A DNA stretch of 30,953 bases from JBCCSZ01 sp039199225 (GTDB lineage Bacteria > Bacteroidota > Bacteroidia > Chitinophagales > Saprospiraceae), in NCBI GenBank assembly GCA_039199225.1, contig JBCCSZ010000049.1:1-30953 (forward strand), written 5' to 3'. Below, in pieces: positions 10,013 to 17,742 of the stretch (positions within the stretch are counted from its first letter, which is position 1; every line of letters starts with the position of its first letter). The notes under the pieces are model-generated. The model was not told the DNA's origin. It made no database searches and worked only from the letters and a program-made list of their open reading frames with translations. Made by a program: the position numbers and the translations under genes.

Positions 10013-10050
10013 CAATCCCGAATCTTCATCTGAAGGTTCGGGATTGTTTT
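10013..10050 (+). terminator. Intrinsic terminator of mltA
   Basis: CAATCCCGAA (10013-10022) pairs with TTCGGGATTG (10037-10046), with further pairing inside (CTTC with GAAG), giving a nearly continuous stem. TTTT follows. It lies 30 bases after the mltA stop. Confidence 0.9.
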
Positions 10051-10171
10051 ATATAGACTTTGATTTTATTATAAAATATGTTATATTTGAAGTCCTATTG
10101 CTCATCAGCAGTCACTCCCCCTAAAATCTGCTGAATGCATTTATCCTCCTTTTCTACAAGAATAAAACAAA

Positions 10172-10187
10172 ACATGCCCAGGCATGT
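10172..10187. promoter_or_regulatory. Perfect 7+2+7 palindrome upstream of the 10259 gene
   Basis: ACATGCC CA GGCATGT is a perfect two-fold symmetric site 72 bases before the next start codon. Its short spacer suits a dimeric repressor or activator better than a terminator, and no T tract follows. The binding protein is unknown. Confidence 0.3.
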
Positions 10188-10258
10188 ACTATGCATTCTT
10201 ATGAGCCAATTGTAGAGTTTTTTGGAATCAAAGCATTTTTTCTACGTAAAAACGTCCC

Positions 10259-10792
10259 ATGAATCACCGTTACGAAAAACGGGAGCTGGCAGGTGCTGCT
10301 CCAAAAGCCGACCGACTTTCATCTTTTTCCATTCACCACGAATCCATTATGATTGGTCTACTCATCCTCTTTGGTGTGGGTGGCCTGGCTTACATTCCCA
10401 TGGAGCCTTTTGGCAAAGACCGGGGTAGTCATCAATTGGAATATGTGGCCTTTGAATCGGATAATACCTTTACCAATCCTACGGCATCCGAAGTGCAGTC
10501 TACCTCGACTTACTCACCGACTTCGCACCGGCAGCTATTGATAGAAGGGGATCAAAAGGTGGGTGAAAATCTTCAGTTTACGATTGACAACTTCGATGCC
10601 CAAGCGGATTATCGGCTCTTTATTGGTGAAAACAAGTGGATTCCAATTCGCCAGAAATCCTTTCAATATACTTTTGAGCAGCCGGGAACCTATGAGCTGC
10701 TGCTGAAGGTCAGTTTTGAATCTGAAACAGCCATTTTACATCAAGAAGACCTCCAAATAGAAAGCGATTGGCTCTCGTCGGTCGGAAAATAA
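10259..10792 (+). CDS. Single-pass membrane protein with a PKD-like extracytoplasmic domain, function unknown
   Basis: I do not recognise this 177-residue protein. A charged cytoplasmic N-terminus of about 30 residues (MNHRYEKRELAG) is followed by one hydrophobic helix (IMIGLLILFGVGGLAYIPM, about 31-49). A Ser/Thr-rich linker comes next (to about residue 85). The final 85 residues look like a small beta-sandwich: VGENLQFTIDNF, YRLFIGENKW and FEQPGTYELLLKVSF follow the pattern of PKD or Ig-like folds, where GTY marks the last strands. The type II topology would put the sandwich in the periplasm. It may act as a scaffold or sensor next to the cell wall, but only its neighbour mltA suggests this. 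A hairpin immediately after the stop probably ends its transcript. Confidence 0.75.
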   Translation: MNHRYEKRELAGAAPKADRLSSFSIHHESIMIGLLILFGVGGLAYIPMEPFGKDRGSHQLEYVAFESDNTFTNPTASEVQSTSTYSPTSHRQLLIEGDQKVGENLQFTIDNFDAQADYRLFIGENKWIPIRQKSFQYTFEQPGTYELLLKVSFESETAILHQEDLQIESDWLSSVGK

Positions 10793-10794
10793 AA

Positions 10795-10820
10795 GCAGTC
10801 AGATTACTCAACCTGACTGC
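10795..10820 (+). terminator. Hairpin directly after the 10259 gene
   Basis: GCAGTCAG (10795-10802) pairs perfectly with CTGACTGC (10813-10820), with a 10-base loop, and starts two bases after the stop codon. Only a poor T tract follows, so it may be a weak terminator or an mRNA 3'-end stabiliser. Confidence 0.6.
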
Positions 10821-10891
10821 ACTATAAAACCGCTTGTATACACGACCTAAAATAGGTTTCTTTATTTATAATCTACGTATATAAATAAGCC

Positions 10892-10911
10892 CCCCTCTAA
10901 GACTAGAGGGG
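10892..10911. repeat. Perfect 8-bp GC-rich hairpin
   Basis: CCCCTCTA (10892-10899), loop AGAC, TAGAGGGG (10904-10911). Read on the minus strand it is followed by CTTATTTATA, so it could act weakly as a minus-strand terminator, but no minus-strand gene precedes it closely. Confidence 0.5.
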
Positions 10912-11238
10912 AGACTACTCGTCCCAAAACTGTTTAGATTTTTTTAAACCATTTTGGGTGCTACATTGCAACAGTTTGCTAAGCAAACCGTCTTATATCG
11001 ACCAAATCGTCGACTTTGTATTGTTGTATAATTGGAAATGAAATGTACATCAAGACATAAAACCACAACCTTTCTCGTTGATAAGCCTACCATTTTTGCT
11101 GATAGAAATACAGCTGTCCAAACGATGTTGGCCCCATGATTTTAGTTCAACCAATGAACCACTAGCATGAGATGCTGTTGTACATTCACAGTTATTGGGA
11201 CAGTTGTGTAGAGGAAAAAAGCGTTTGACTTGGACTCC

Positions 11239-11277
11239 AAACAAATTGAAGCTAAACAAATGTAATTCAATTTGTTT
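11239..11277. repeat. 12-bp perfect inverted repeat with 15-base loop
   Basis: AAACAAATTGAA (11239-11250) is the exact inverse of TTCAATTTGTTT (11266-11277). The loop contains AAACAAATG. It lies about 175 bases upstream of the PspC-domain gene and just before another hairpin. Confidence 0.5.
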
Positions 11278-11285
11278 AGTGATTT

Positions 11286-11306
11286 ATACCCTTTTTAGGG
11301 TATTTT
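11286..11306 (+). terminator. Terminator-like hairpin without an upstream gene
   Basis: ATACCCT (11286-11292), loop TTTT, AGGGTAT (11297-11303), then TTT. On the plus strand it looks like a short intrinsic terminator, yet the nearest plus-strand gene ended 490 bases earlier behind its own hairpin. It could end a small RNA. Confidence 0.4.
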
Positions 11307-11394
11307 CCGTATTATCATTTCGTAGATGTTTGCAAGCTCGAAATACAATTCGCTGATTTTTAGCTGTTTGTGGCGCACGTTAAGATGAACAATA

Positions 11395-11425
11395 TTTGTA
11401 TGTATGGAATAGTTTCTTTATTTTG
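11395..11425 (+). promoter_or_regulatory. Probable promoter of the PspC-domain gene
   Basis: TTTG at 11395-11398 and TATTTTG at 11419-11425 are 20 bases apart, close to the TTTG / TAnnTTTG pattern (one base short in the -7 box). The start codon follows at 11451. Confidence 0.45.
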
Positions 11426-11450
11426 TTTTCTAACACTTTAATAATTCGAT

Positions 11451-11675
11451 ATGACGTGGCTCAACCGAGTTAAAGACCTCTTGGAGCGATCGGCCTTTGG
11501 CGTTTGCAGTTATTTAGGCGAAAAAATGGGTGTGGCCTCTGCACGTGTGCGCGTCTATTTCATCTACCTATCCTTTGCGGCCCTGGGTTCTCCAATTCTC
11601 ATTTACCTGTTCATCGCCTTTTGGCTCAATGTCAAAACCTACATCAAACAAAAGAGAAGCGCTATCTGGGAATAG
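11451..11675 (+). CDS. Small PspC-domain membrane protein
   Basis: This 74-residue protein consists of little more than one PspC domain. FGVCSYLGEKMGVASARVRVYFIYLSF has the family pattern of a GVC helix, a Gly-containing turn, an R-V/I-x-F motif and a hydrophobic helix, here continued by SPILIYLFIAFWLNV. PspC in Enterobacteria senses envelope stress and frees the activator PspF; Bacteroidota have many short PspC proteins whose partners are mostly unknown. It is a separate transcription unit, convergent with ruvB, with about 50 bases between the two stops. There is no PspA or PspB nearby, so a link to a complete phage-shock system is not supported. Confidence 0.85.
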   Translation: MTWLNRVKDLLERSAFGVCSYLGEKMGVASARVRVYFIYLSFAALGSPILIYLFIAFWLNVKTYIKQKRSAIWE

Positions 11676-11725
11676 TGCTTGTGTCGAGAAATTTTTCTCC
11701 TTTTATGCTTAAAAATTTCCAGTTG

Positions 11726-12748
11726 CTAGAATAGGGTGCCGGTCTGTGAAGGCGGGACAACCCCCAAGTGTTCGTAGGCTTTGGCAGTTGCCTCGCGTCC
11801 TCTGGGCGTCCGTTGAATGTAGCCTTCCATGATCAGGAACGGCTCATGTACCTCCTCTATGGTGCCAGATTCTTCTGCGACGGCCGTAGCCAGGGTACTG
11901 ATGCCCACCGGGCCACCTTTGAATTTGTTGATGATGGTCGACAAAATCTTATTATCCATTTCATCCAATCCACTTTCATCGACATTGAGTGCGGACAGAC
12001 CATATTTGGAAATGTTCAAATCAATAGTCCCATCTCCTTTGATCTGGGCAAAATCCCGAATACGGCGCAGCAGTGCATTGGCGATTCTGGGCGTACCTCT
12101 GCTTCGGCGAGCAATCTCCGAGGCACCTTCGGGGGTGATGGGCATATTCAGAATATCCGCCGAACGCTTGATGATCTTTTCGAGTGTTGCCACATCGTAA
12201 TAGTCGAGGTGGAAGGTGATACCGAAGCGGGCGCGCATGGGAGCGGTCAGCAGACCCATGCGAGTGGTTGCGCCAACGAGGGTAAAGGGATTGATGTTGA
12301 TCTGGATGCTACGGGCGTTGGGGCCGCTGTCGATCATGATATCGATGCGGTAGTCCTCCATGGCTGAGTAGAGGTATTCTTCTACAACTGTATTGAGCCG
12401 GTGGATTTCGTCGATGAATAAAACGTCGCCCTCTTCCAGGTTGGTCAGTAAGCCCGCAAGGTCGCCCGGTTTTTCGAGTACGGGGCCGGAGGTCATTTTC
12501 ATGTGGGCCTCAAGCTCGTGGGCAATGATGTGGGAAAGCGTCGTTTTGCCGAGGCCCGGAGGGCCGTGGAGTAGGACGTGGTCCAAAGCCTCACCGCGCA
12601 GTTTGGCAGCTTGGATGAAGATGCTGAGGTTTTCAACAATTTTAGGCTGACCACTGAATTCCTTCAGTAAATGCGGACGCAAAGCGCGTTCGATCTGCCG
12701 ATCTTCCGTACTCAGCTTATCATCGCTGGGATCTAGGTGTTGATTCAT
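11726..12748 (-). CDS. ruvB: Holliday junction branch migration ATPase RuvB
   Basis: RuvB forms hexameric rings on DNA and, with RuvA and RuvC, moves and resolves Holliday junctions in recombination repair. The 340-residue protein has the usual family length when started at MNQHLDPSDD (12748). An in-frame earlier start at 12799 would overlap the preceding gene and add 17 residues without family similarity. Visible motifs: RPHLLKEFSGQ near the N-terminus, Walker A GPPGLGKT (62-69), Walker B LFIDEIH (DEIH 113-116), sensor 1 GATTR with the following MRARFG, RSRGTPRIANALLRR (sensor 2 region) and the C-terminal winged helix ending PFLIMEGYIQRTPRGR. It lies 32 bases after a lipoprotein gene and is probably cotranscribed with it; no ruvA or ruvC lies in the window. 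Confidence 0.98.
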   Translation of the reverse strand: MNQHLDPSDDKLSTEDRQIERALRPHLLKEFSGQPKIVENLSIFIQAAKLRGEALDHVLLHGPPGLGKTTLSHIIAHELEAHMKMTSGPVLEKPGDLAGLLTNLEEGDVLFIDEIHRLNTVVEEYLYSAMEDYRIDIMIDSGPNARSIQININPFTLVGATTRMGLLTAPMRARFGITFHLDYYDVATLEKIIKRSADILNMPITPEGASEIARRSRGTPRIANALLRRIRDFAQIKGDGTIDLNISKYGLSALNVDESGLDEMDNKILSTIINKFKGGPVGISTLATAVAEESGTIEEVHEPFLIMEGYIQRTPRGREATAKAYEHLGVVPPSQTGTLF

Positions 12749-12780
12749 ACCGAATGATGATGTTGTCCACTGTTTTTTGA

Positions 12781-13380
12781 CTAGCGGTCGTTGCGCCAAA
12801 CGATTACGCCTCGATTGCGGCTGTCGACCTTGTACTTACTTTTGCTGATGTCCGGACCGGTTTCACAAAGTAAGCTACCCTGACAATCGTAAAGGTAATG
12901 CTTTTCGCTCAAGGTTTTGAACCAATAGGCATAACCATCGAGGTAATTGTAGCGCATGACCATCTCGCAGTTGTGTTCTTTGATGACTTTTTTCATCCAG
13001 CCAACCTCATTGGCATTCTCTGTCTCAACGCATTCGGCCTTATCGGGGATGCCTGCACTTTCGAGTACTTCCACACAAGTAAGGTTTACCGTTTTGCTTT
13101 CCGTCATGCACACACTGATGGCATCGCTGACTTCTTCATAGCCAAATCGCAATTTCTGCCCTGCAGCCAATTGAAAGTTGTCGACCTTGATTTCCGCAGG
13201 CATCCATTTTTCACCATTGGCCATAACCAGCAAAAGCTGGCAGCCGTCCAGCCCCGTAAAATCTTTGACAGTGGCAATGGTATTGCATTGGCTGGATGAT
13301 TGGTCTGCATTGGCCTTTTTTCCGGTCTTACAAGCTGCCAAAAACAAGAAGCACAACAAAACAAAATAAAAGCGAATCAT
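12781..13380 (-). CDS. Cys-rich lipoprotein of unknown function
   Basis: The protein is 199 residues from the ATG at 13380; another ATG at 13392 would add MDKP and cannot be excluded. The N-terminus MIRFYFVLLCFLFLAAC is a lipoprotein signal with the lipidated Cys at residue 17. The mature part has several Cys (NCE, DCQ, LLCETG and others) that could form disulfides in the periplasm. FTGLDGCQLLLVMANGEKW and FQLAAGQKLRFGYEE suggest a small beta-rich domain of a kind seen in Bacteroidota lipoproteins. I cannot assign a family or function. It precedes ruvB by 32 bases and follows the thioredoxin-like gene by about 80 bases on the same strand, so the three may share a transcript. Confidence 0.75.
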   Translation of the reverse strand: MIRFYFVLLCFLFLAACKTGKKANADQSSSQCNTIATVKDFTGLDGCQLLLVMANGEKWMPAEIKVDNFQLAAGQKLRFGYEEVSDAISVCMTESKTVNLTCVEVLESAGIPDKAECVETENANEVGWMKKVIKEHNCEMVMRYNYLDGYAYWFKTLSEKHYLYDCQGSLLCETGPDISKSKYKVDSRNRGVIVWRNDR

Positions 13381-13459
13381 TGGTTTGTCCATTCTTAGGT
13401 TGATGTTTGGTATTATTGGTTTAGACGAATAGAATGGCCGGAAGATACAACCTTGCTGC

Positions 13460-14908
13460 TCAACTTTTAGAAGCCGAAGCAGATTCTTTCATAAAACGTT
13501 CCATCAATTGATCGAGTTGATTGGCTGCAATGTCTTTGATGAGAATCTTTTTTTCCTTGTCGAGAACATAAATTTTGGGCGTTCTTTGCGCATTGTAGAG
13601 ACGTAAAAATTTGGACTGGTGACGAGGATCAACCGCATTGACCCACAAGTCGAGTTCGTTTTCGTCGATGTAGGTCCAGCACTCGCCAACCTTTGCGCCT
13701 AGGTGGGTACACACGCTGAGAATCTCCACGGATTGGCCCTGGTATTTTTCATACAACGCCTTGAGCTTTGGAGCCGCCTTTTTGCAATGTCCACAACCAG
13801 GTCGCCAAAAAAATAGAATGGTGAAATCCGACTGAATATCGTATAGTGAAATGGCCTCGCCGCTGCGTTTTTGTACCTTGATGTCTGGCGCCGTTTTCCC
13901 AATCAGAATGCGTTCGAAAGTACGTACATTTTTTTGAATGGCCTTGAGCCGCTTTTCATCCAACCAGCTTGTCTTACCCTGGTTGTGATAGCGATTGGCA
14001 AGGTAAACATAAACGGCATCCATCCCGACAATGCGCGGTTTTTCATACAATCGGATAAAATAATCCAGTGTGCTTTGAAAAAGTTTGGTGTTTGTATTTT
14101 CCAATACCTGCAACAGCTTTTCGATATTGGGGCCAACCGAATCCCGATGTTGTGGAACGAGGCGGCTTACATAAAAATTGATTTTGTTGAAGTAGCGAGG
14201 GTTGTGAACATGACGGGGATCACTCAGTTTCATTTCATCGAAAAAATGGGAGCGGCGAAATTCGTAGCGAAGCAAATTGGTTTCTTCGTCTGTCCCTTTG
14301 AACTTCGGCATGGGTTTTTCCAGGTCCGTCCACGCGCTCAATTCCAGCCAGGTACCAGGATGTTTTGCTGCCACAGACTGTTGATACGACCGCAACTCCT
14401 TTTGCTTTTTGTCAATGTACTTTTGAAGTTTCTTCTTCACCTTGCCCTCGCTTTGAGCCAGTTTTGTGTAGAGTTCATTGATGGCTTTTCTCTTATCGGA
14501 TAAGTTGACGAGATAATCGTAAAAGGCCGTATTCAGTGCGCTGCCCTCAAATTGAATTTTATCTGCCCGAATGCTATCTGCATGTGCCATCAACTGCCAG
14601 TGTTGGTTGTTGTGGTCGACTAGAACCTGGATGGCATTGCGTTTGGGTTTGAGCACAACCGTATAAATGCCAGCTTCCAGAGGCTGTGTATCGCGTTTGA
14701 TGAACAGGCCGTCTTCATTGCGTTGGATGGTATCCATGTAATGGAATTCGCCGCCGAGGTAGCGTGCAAAATACAGCTGTTTCATTTTGTAATTTTCCAA
14801 CTGAATTTCCAAGCGGCAACCACTAGAAGAAAAGGCTGAAAAAGTATGAGCCAAAAGCCCCATCAAGAGCAAGCAAATACGTCGTGTCGTTGTCGTTTTT
14901 CGGATCAT
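13460..14908 (-). CDS. Secreted TlpA/ResA-like thioredoxin protein (DUF4369/DUF5106 type)
   Basis: This 482-residue protein starts with a signal peptide (TRRICLLLMGLLAHTFSAFS). Residues about 30-130 form a beta-rich domain resembling DUF4369 (LEIQLENY, GIYTVVLKP). A charged helical region of about 200 residues follows, including a Lys/Gln-rich coiled segment (KVKKKLQKYIDKKQKEL). The C-terminal third is a thioredoxin fold: GKTAPDIKVQKRSGEAISLYDI, then FTILFFWRPGCGHCKKAAPKLK with the redox pair Cys372 and Cys375, and the cis-Pro segment RTPKIYVLD. Such proteins reduce or exchange disulfides in the periplasm; the CGHC centre could suit either direction. The Cys-rich lipoprotein encoded next on the same strand is a possible client, which is inference. 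The long middle region is usual for Bacteroidota homologues. Confidence 0.88.
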   Translation of the reverse strand: MIRKTTTTRRICLLLMGLLAHTFSAFSSSGCRLEIQLENYKMKQLYFARYLGGEFHYMDTIQRNEDGLFIKRDTQPLEAGIYTVVLKPKRNAIQVLVDHNNQHWQLMAHADSIRADKIQFEGSALNTAFYDYLVNLSDKRKAINELYTKLAQSEGKVKKKLQKYIDKKQKELRSYQQSVAAKHPGTWLELSAWTDLEKPMPKFKGTDEETNLLRYEFRRSHFFDEMKLSDPRHVHNPRYFNKINFYVSRLVPQHRDSVGPNIEKLLQVLENTNTKLFQSTLDYFIRLYEKPRIVGMDAVYVYLANRYHNQGKTSWLDEKRLKAIQKNVRTFERILIGKTAPDIKVQKRSGEAISLYDIQSDFTILFFWRPGCGHCKKAAPKLKALYEKYQGQSVEILSVCTHLGAKVGECWTYIDENELDLWVNAVDPRHQSKFLRLYNAQRTPKIYVLDKEKKILIKDIAANQLDQLMERFMKESASASKS

Positions 14909-15008
14909 GCTTCAAAAAGTTCAAAATCTGTACCCTTCTGAGTACATAAACGTAAGAGCAAGCTCAGAAGTGTAAATCAGGACAATGAAAAAAAAGATTA
15001 GTTTTACT

Positions 15009-15016
15009 TACTTTTG
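15009..15016 (+). promoter_or_regulatory. -7 box of the icd promoter
   Basis: TACTTTTG matches TAnnTTTG exactly and lies 49 bases before the icd start. A TTG at the right distance upstream is not seen; the region there is A-rich. Confidence 0.5.
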
Positions 15017-15064
15017 TGCAGTTTTAGAAAAAAGCATTCGAAAATTCCAAAATTAAAAATCAAT

Positions 15065-16330
15065 ATGACTGGATCAAAGATAACCATTGACAATGGTAAA
15101 TTAATTGTTCCTGACGATCCTATCATCCCTTTCATCGAAGGAGATGGCATCGGTCCGGATATTTGGGCAGCAGCCGTTCGCGTTTTTGATGCGGCCGTAG
15201 AAAAAGCCTACAAAGGAAAACGGAAAATTGTCTGGCACGAAGTTCTGACTGGGCAAAAGGCTTTTGATCAAACGGGTAAGTGGTTGCCGCCAGCCACACT
15301 ACGGGCCATCAAAAAATATTTGGTTGCCATCAAGGGGCCACTGACCACACCTGTCGGAGGGGGTATTCGCTCGCTGAATGTAGCCCTACGCCAAAAGCTG
15401 GATTTGTATGCTTGTGTTCGTCCGGTTCGCTACTTCAAGGGGGTGCCTTCTCCGGTTCGCAAACCTGAAAATGTCGACATGGTTATCTTCCGGGAAAATA
15501 CAGAAGACATCTATGCCGGTATCGAGTACCTGCACGGTACGGCCAAGCTGAAGAAGCTGAAGAAGTTTTTGATTGAAGAGCTCAAGGTAAAGTCCATTCG
15601 TTTCCCGGATACTGTTTCACTAGGTGTCAAGCCTGTTTCTGTCGAGGGAACGGAGCGCCTGGTTCGTGCAGCCATTGAATATGCCATTGCTGAAGGTCGT
15701 CCTTCTGTAACTTTGGTCCACAAGGGCAACATCATGAAGTTTACAGAAGGTAAGTTCAAAGAGTGGGGCTACGAGCTGGCAGAGCGCGAATACGGCAAGA
15801 AGGTTTTCACCTGGGCTCAATACGATCGCATTGCAGCGAAGCGCGGCAAGAAGGCAGCCAATACCGCACAGCAAAAGGCATTGGACAAAGGTGCCATCTT
15901 GATCAAAGATGTAATCGCAGATGCCTTCCTACAGCAGATTCTGACTCGTCCGGCAGAATATTCCGTCATCGCCACCCTTAACCTCAATGGTGACTATGTT
16001 TCTGATGCATTGGCAGCAGAGGTTGGAGGCATTGGTATTGCGCCTGGTGCCAACATCAACTACGAGACAGGTATTGCACTTTTCGAAGCAACACACGGAA
16101 CTGCTCCCAAGTATGCTGGATTGGACAAGGTGAACCCAAGCTCCGTGATCCTCTCTGGTGAAATGATGTTGCGTTACATGGGCTGGAACGAAGCGGCTGA
16201 TCGCATCATCAAAGGTGTGGGTGTCAGCATTCGCAAAAAGCGCGTGACCTATGATTTCGAACGTCTGATGAACAAAGCGACTTTGTTGAAATGTTCTGAG
16301 TTTGGCGACGAGATCATCAAGAATATGTAA
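15065..16330 (+). CDS. icd: NADP-dependent isocitrate dehydrogenase
   Basis: The enzyme oxidises isocitrate to 2-oxoglutarate and CO2 in the TCA cycle and makes NADPH. The 421-residue length is close to E. coli Icd (416), and the protein is of the same homodimeric type. The ATG at 15065 (MTGSKITIDNGKL) fits family N-termini better than the earlier open frame. GGIRSLNVALRQKLDLY contains the Ser that AceK phosphorylates in E. coli; VIFRENTEDIYAGIEY and the metal site around LNGDYVSDALAAEVGG are standard. Coenzyme choice can be read directly: GTAPKYAG (Lys-Tyr after Pro) and VTYDFERLM (Tyr and Arg) match E. coli K344, Y345, Y391 and R395, the positions that bind the NADP 2'-phosphate. An exact -7 box lies upstream and a terminator downstream. 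Confidence 0.97.
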   Translation: MTGSKITIDNGKLIVPDDPIIPFIEGDGIGPDIWAAAVRVFDAAVEKAYKGKRKIVWHEVLTGQKAFDQTGKWLPPATLRAIKKYLVAIKGPLTTPVGGGIRSLNVALRQKLDLYACVRPVRYFKGVPSPVRKPENVDMVIFRENTEDIYAGIEYLHGTAKLKKLKKFLIEELKVKSIRFPDTVSLGVKPVSVEGTERLVRAAIEYAIAEGRPSVTLVHKGNIMKFTEGKFKEWGYELAEREYGKKVFTWAQYDRIAAKRGKKAANTAQQKALDKGAILIKDVIADAFLQQILTRPAEYSVIATLNLNGDYVSDALAAEVGGIGIAPGANINYETGIALFEATHGTAPKYAGLDKVNPSSVILSGEMMLRYMGWNEAADRIIKGVGVSIRKKRVTYDFERLMNKATLLKCSEFGDEIIKNM

Positions 16331-16344
16331 TTTCCATTCCTATG

Positions 16345-16393
16345 CTTATCGCTGCCTTTCCACCATCGGTTGGAGGGTGGCGATAAGTTTTTT
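16345..16393 (+). terminator. Intrinsic terminator of icd
   Basis: CTTATCG (16345-16351) pairs with CGATAAG (16381-16387), with an inner pairing of CCACC with GGGTGG, and TTTTTT follows. It separates icd from the permease gene. Confidence 0.85.
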
Positions 16394-16425
16394 CGCTTTA
16401 TCCTGATCAAAACTTCCTTCCCTCG

Positions 16426-17742
16426 ATGCCTATTCTCATCATTGTTGGCGGCATTGCTGTGCTGCTCTTTCTCATCATCGTACTTCGGTTAAATTCTTTT
16501 TTGGCGCTCATTTTAGTCGCACTTGGCGTCGGGCTTGCCGAGGGCATGCCGGTAGCAGAAGTGATGGACTCGATTCAAAAAGGCGTGGGAGGAACCCTCG
16601 GGTATTTGGCCTTGATCCTTGGTTTGGGGGCGATGCTGGGTGCGATGATCGCTGAAAGTGGTGCTGCCAAAAAGATTACGGATCGGCTGATTGCCAGCTT
16701 TGGCGTAAAGCGCATTCATTGGGCTGTTATTCTAACGGGCTTCATCGTCGGTGTTCCGATGTTTTACAGCGTCGGCTTTATTATGTTGATTCCGATCATT
16801 TTTACCATTGCCGCCTCCACTGGCCTGCCACTTCTGTATGTCGGTATTCCGATGGTAGCTTCCCTCTCGGTGACGCACGGCTTTTTACCACCTCACCCGG
16901 CTCCAACAGCCATCGCTGTCATCTACGAAGCAGACATCAGCCTGACTCTTTTATATGGCATATTGCTGGCCATTCCAACGATCATCATCGCGGGTCCTGT
17001 TTTCGGTAGTACCCTTCGGAACTTTAAAACCAAGCCGCCAGAAGAACTGTTTGCCATCAAGGAAATCCCGGAATCGCAACTGCCAGGTTTTTCCATTAGC
17101 GTCTTCACCGCCTTACTCCCCGTTTTGCTGATGGCCCTGTCGGCAGTCGCCAATCTAAGCGTTCCGGAAGAGCATTTGGTCAATAGAGTCCTATCCTTCA
17201 TCGGCAATCCGGTGATGGCCCTACTGATTTCAGTTTTGGTAGCCATCTACACCTTGGGACTGCGATTGGGCAAGGACATGAAATCCATTATGGCTTCCCT
17301 GACCGAATCGGTCAAAAGCATCGCAATGATTATGCTCATCATCGGTGCCGGTGGTGCCTTCAAACAAGTATTGATCGATAGTGGAGTAGGAGATTATATT
17401 GCAGAATCGCTCAAAGGAAGCAATTTCTCTCCCTTATTGCTGGCCTGGCTCATCGCTGCAGCCTTGCGAATTTCGCTGGGTTCTGCAACAGTTGCTGCGC
17501 TTACTGCAGCAGGTATTGCCCAGCCGCTCATCGGTGCCACGGATGTATCCGCAGAACTGCTCGTGCTCGCAACGGGCGCCGGCAGCTTGACCTTTTCGAA
17601 CGTAAACGATACGGGTTTTTGGATGTTCAAAGAATACTTTAACCTGACCATTTGGGAGACCTTCCGCTCTTGGACAGTCATGGAAACCATTGTTTCGCTT
17701 GTCGGCTTGGTGGGGTGTTTGCTCTTGGATTTGGCTTTGTAA
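16426..17742 (+). CDS. GntP-family gluconate/sugar-acid:H+ symporter
   Basis: This 438-residue inner-membrane protein has about 12-14 hydrophobic helices and the usual GntP length. Family-typical segments are LRLNSFLALILVALGVGLAEGM with the following SIQKGVGGTLG, the conserved FYSVGFIMLIPIIF, SVTHGFLPPHPAP, then near the end LRISLGSATVAALTAAGI and GSLTFSNVNDTGFWMFKEYF. GntP transporters import gluconate or related acids (idonate, fructuronate, glycerate, hydroxy acids), and the substrate cannot be read from sequence. No gluconate kinase or regulator is next to it, so the link with sugar-acid use is by family only. It follows the icd terminator by 33 bases, so either read-through or a promoter in that short gap drives it. 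Confidence 0.93.
   Translation: MPILIIVGGIAVLLFLIIVLRLNSFLALILVALGVGLAEGMPVAEVMDSIQKGVGGTLGYLALILGLGAMLGAMIAESGAAKKITDRLIASFGVKRIHWAVILTGFIVGVPMFYSVGFIMLIPIIFTIAASTGLPLLYVGIPMVASLSVTHGFLPPHPAPTAIAVIYEADISLTLLYGILLAIPTIIIAGPVFGSTLRNFKTKPPEELFAIKEIPESQLPGFSISVFTALLPVLLMALSAVANLSVPEEHLVNRVLSFIGNPVMALLISVLVAIYTLGLRLGKDMKSIMASLTESVKSIAMIMLIIGAGGAFKQVLIDSGVGDYIAESLKGSNFSPLLLAWLIAAALRISLGSATVAALTAAGIAQPLIGATDVSAELLVLATGAGSLTFSNVNDTGFWMFKEYFNLTIWETFRSWTVMETIVSLVGLVGCLLLDLAL

Larger units (their letters stand above)
10821..11394. other. Gene-free block with three strong hairpins
   Basis: About 570 bases without a credible gene. It contains three near-perfect inverted repeats listed separately: 10892-10911, 11239-11277 and 11286-11306. 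A 69-codon frame on the minus strand (11259 to 11050) starts at TTG within one hairpin and has no family features. The block could encode a structured non-coding RNA or carry long-range control of the PspC-domain gene. Confidence 0.4.

Noticed and set aside
11050..11259. 69-codon frame on the minus strand with several Cys
   Set aside because: Starts at TTG within the 12-bp inverted repeat, has no signal or family pattern and lies in a hairpin-rich gap.
11768..12367. 199-codon plus-strand frame opposite ruvB
   Set aside because: It is the reverse of the ruvB coding sequence, whose AAA+ motifs are intact.
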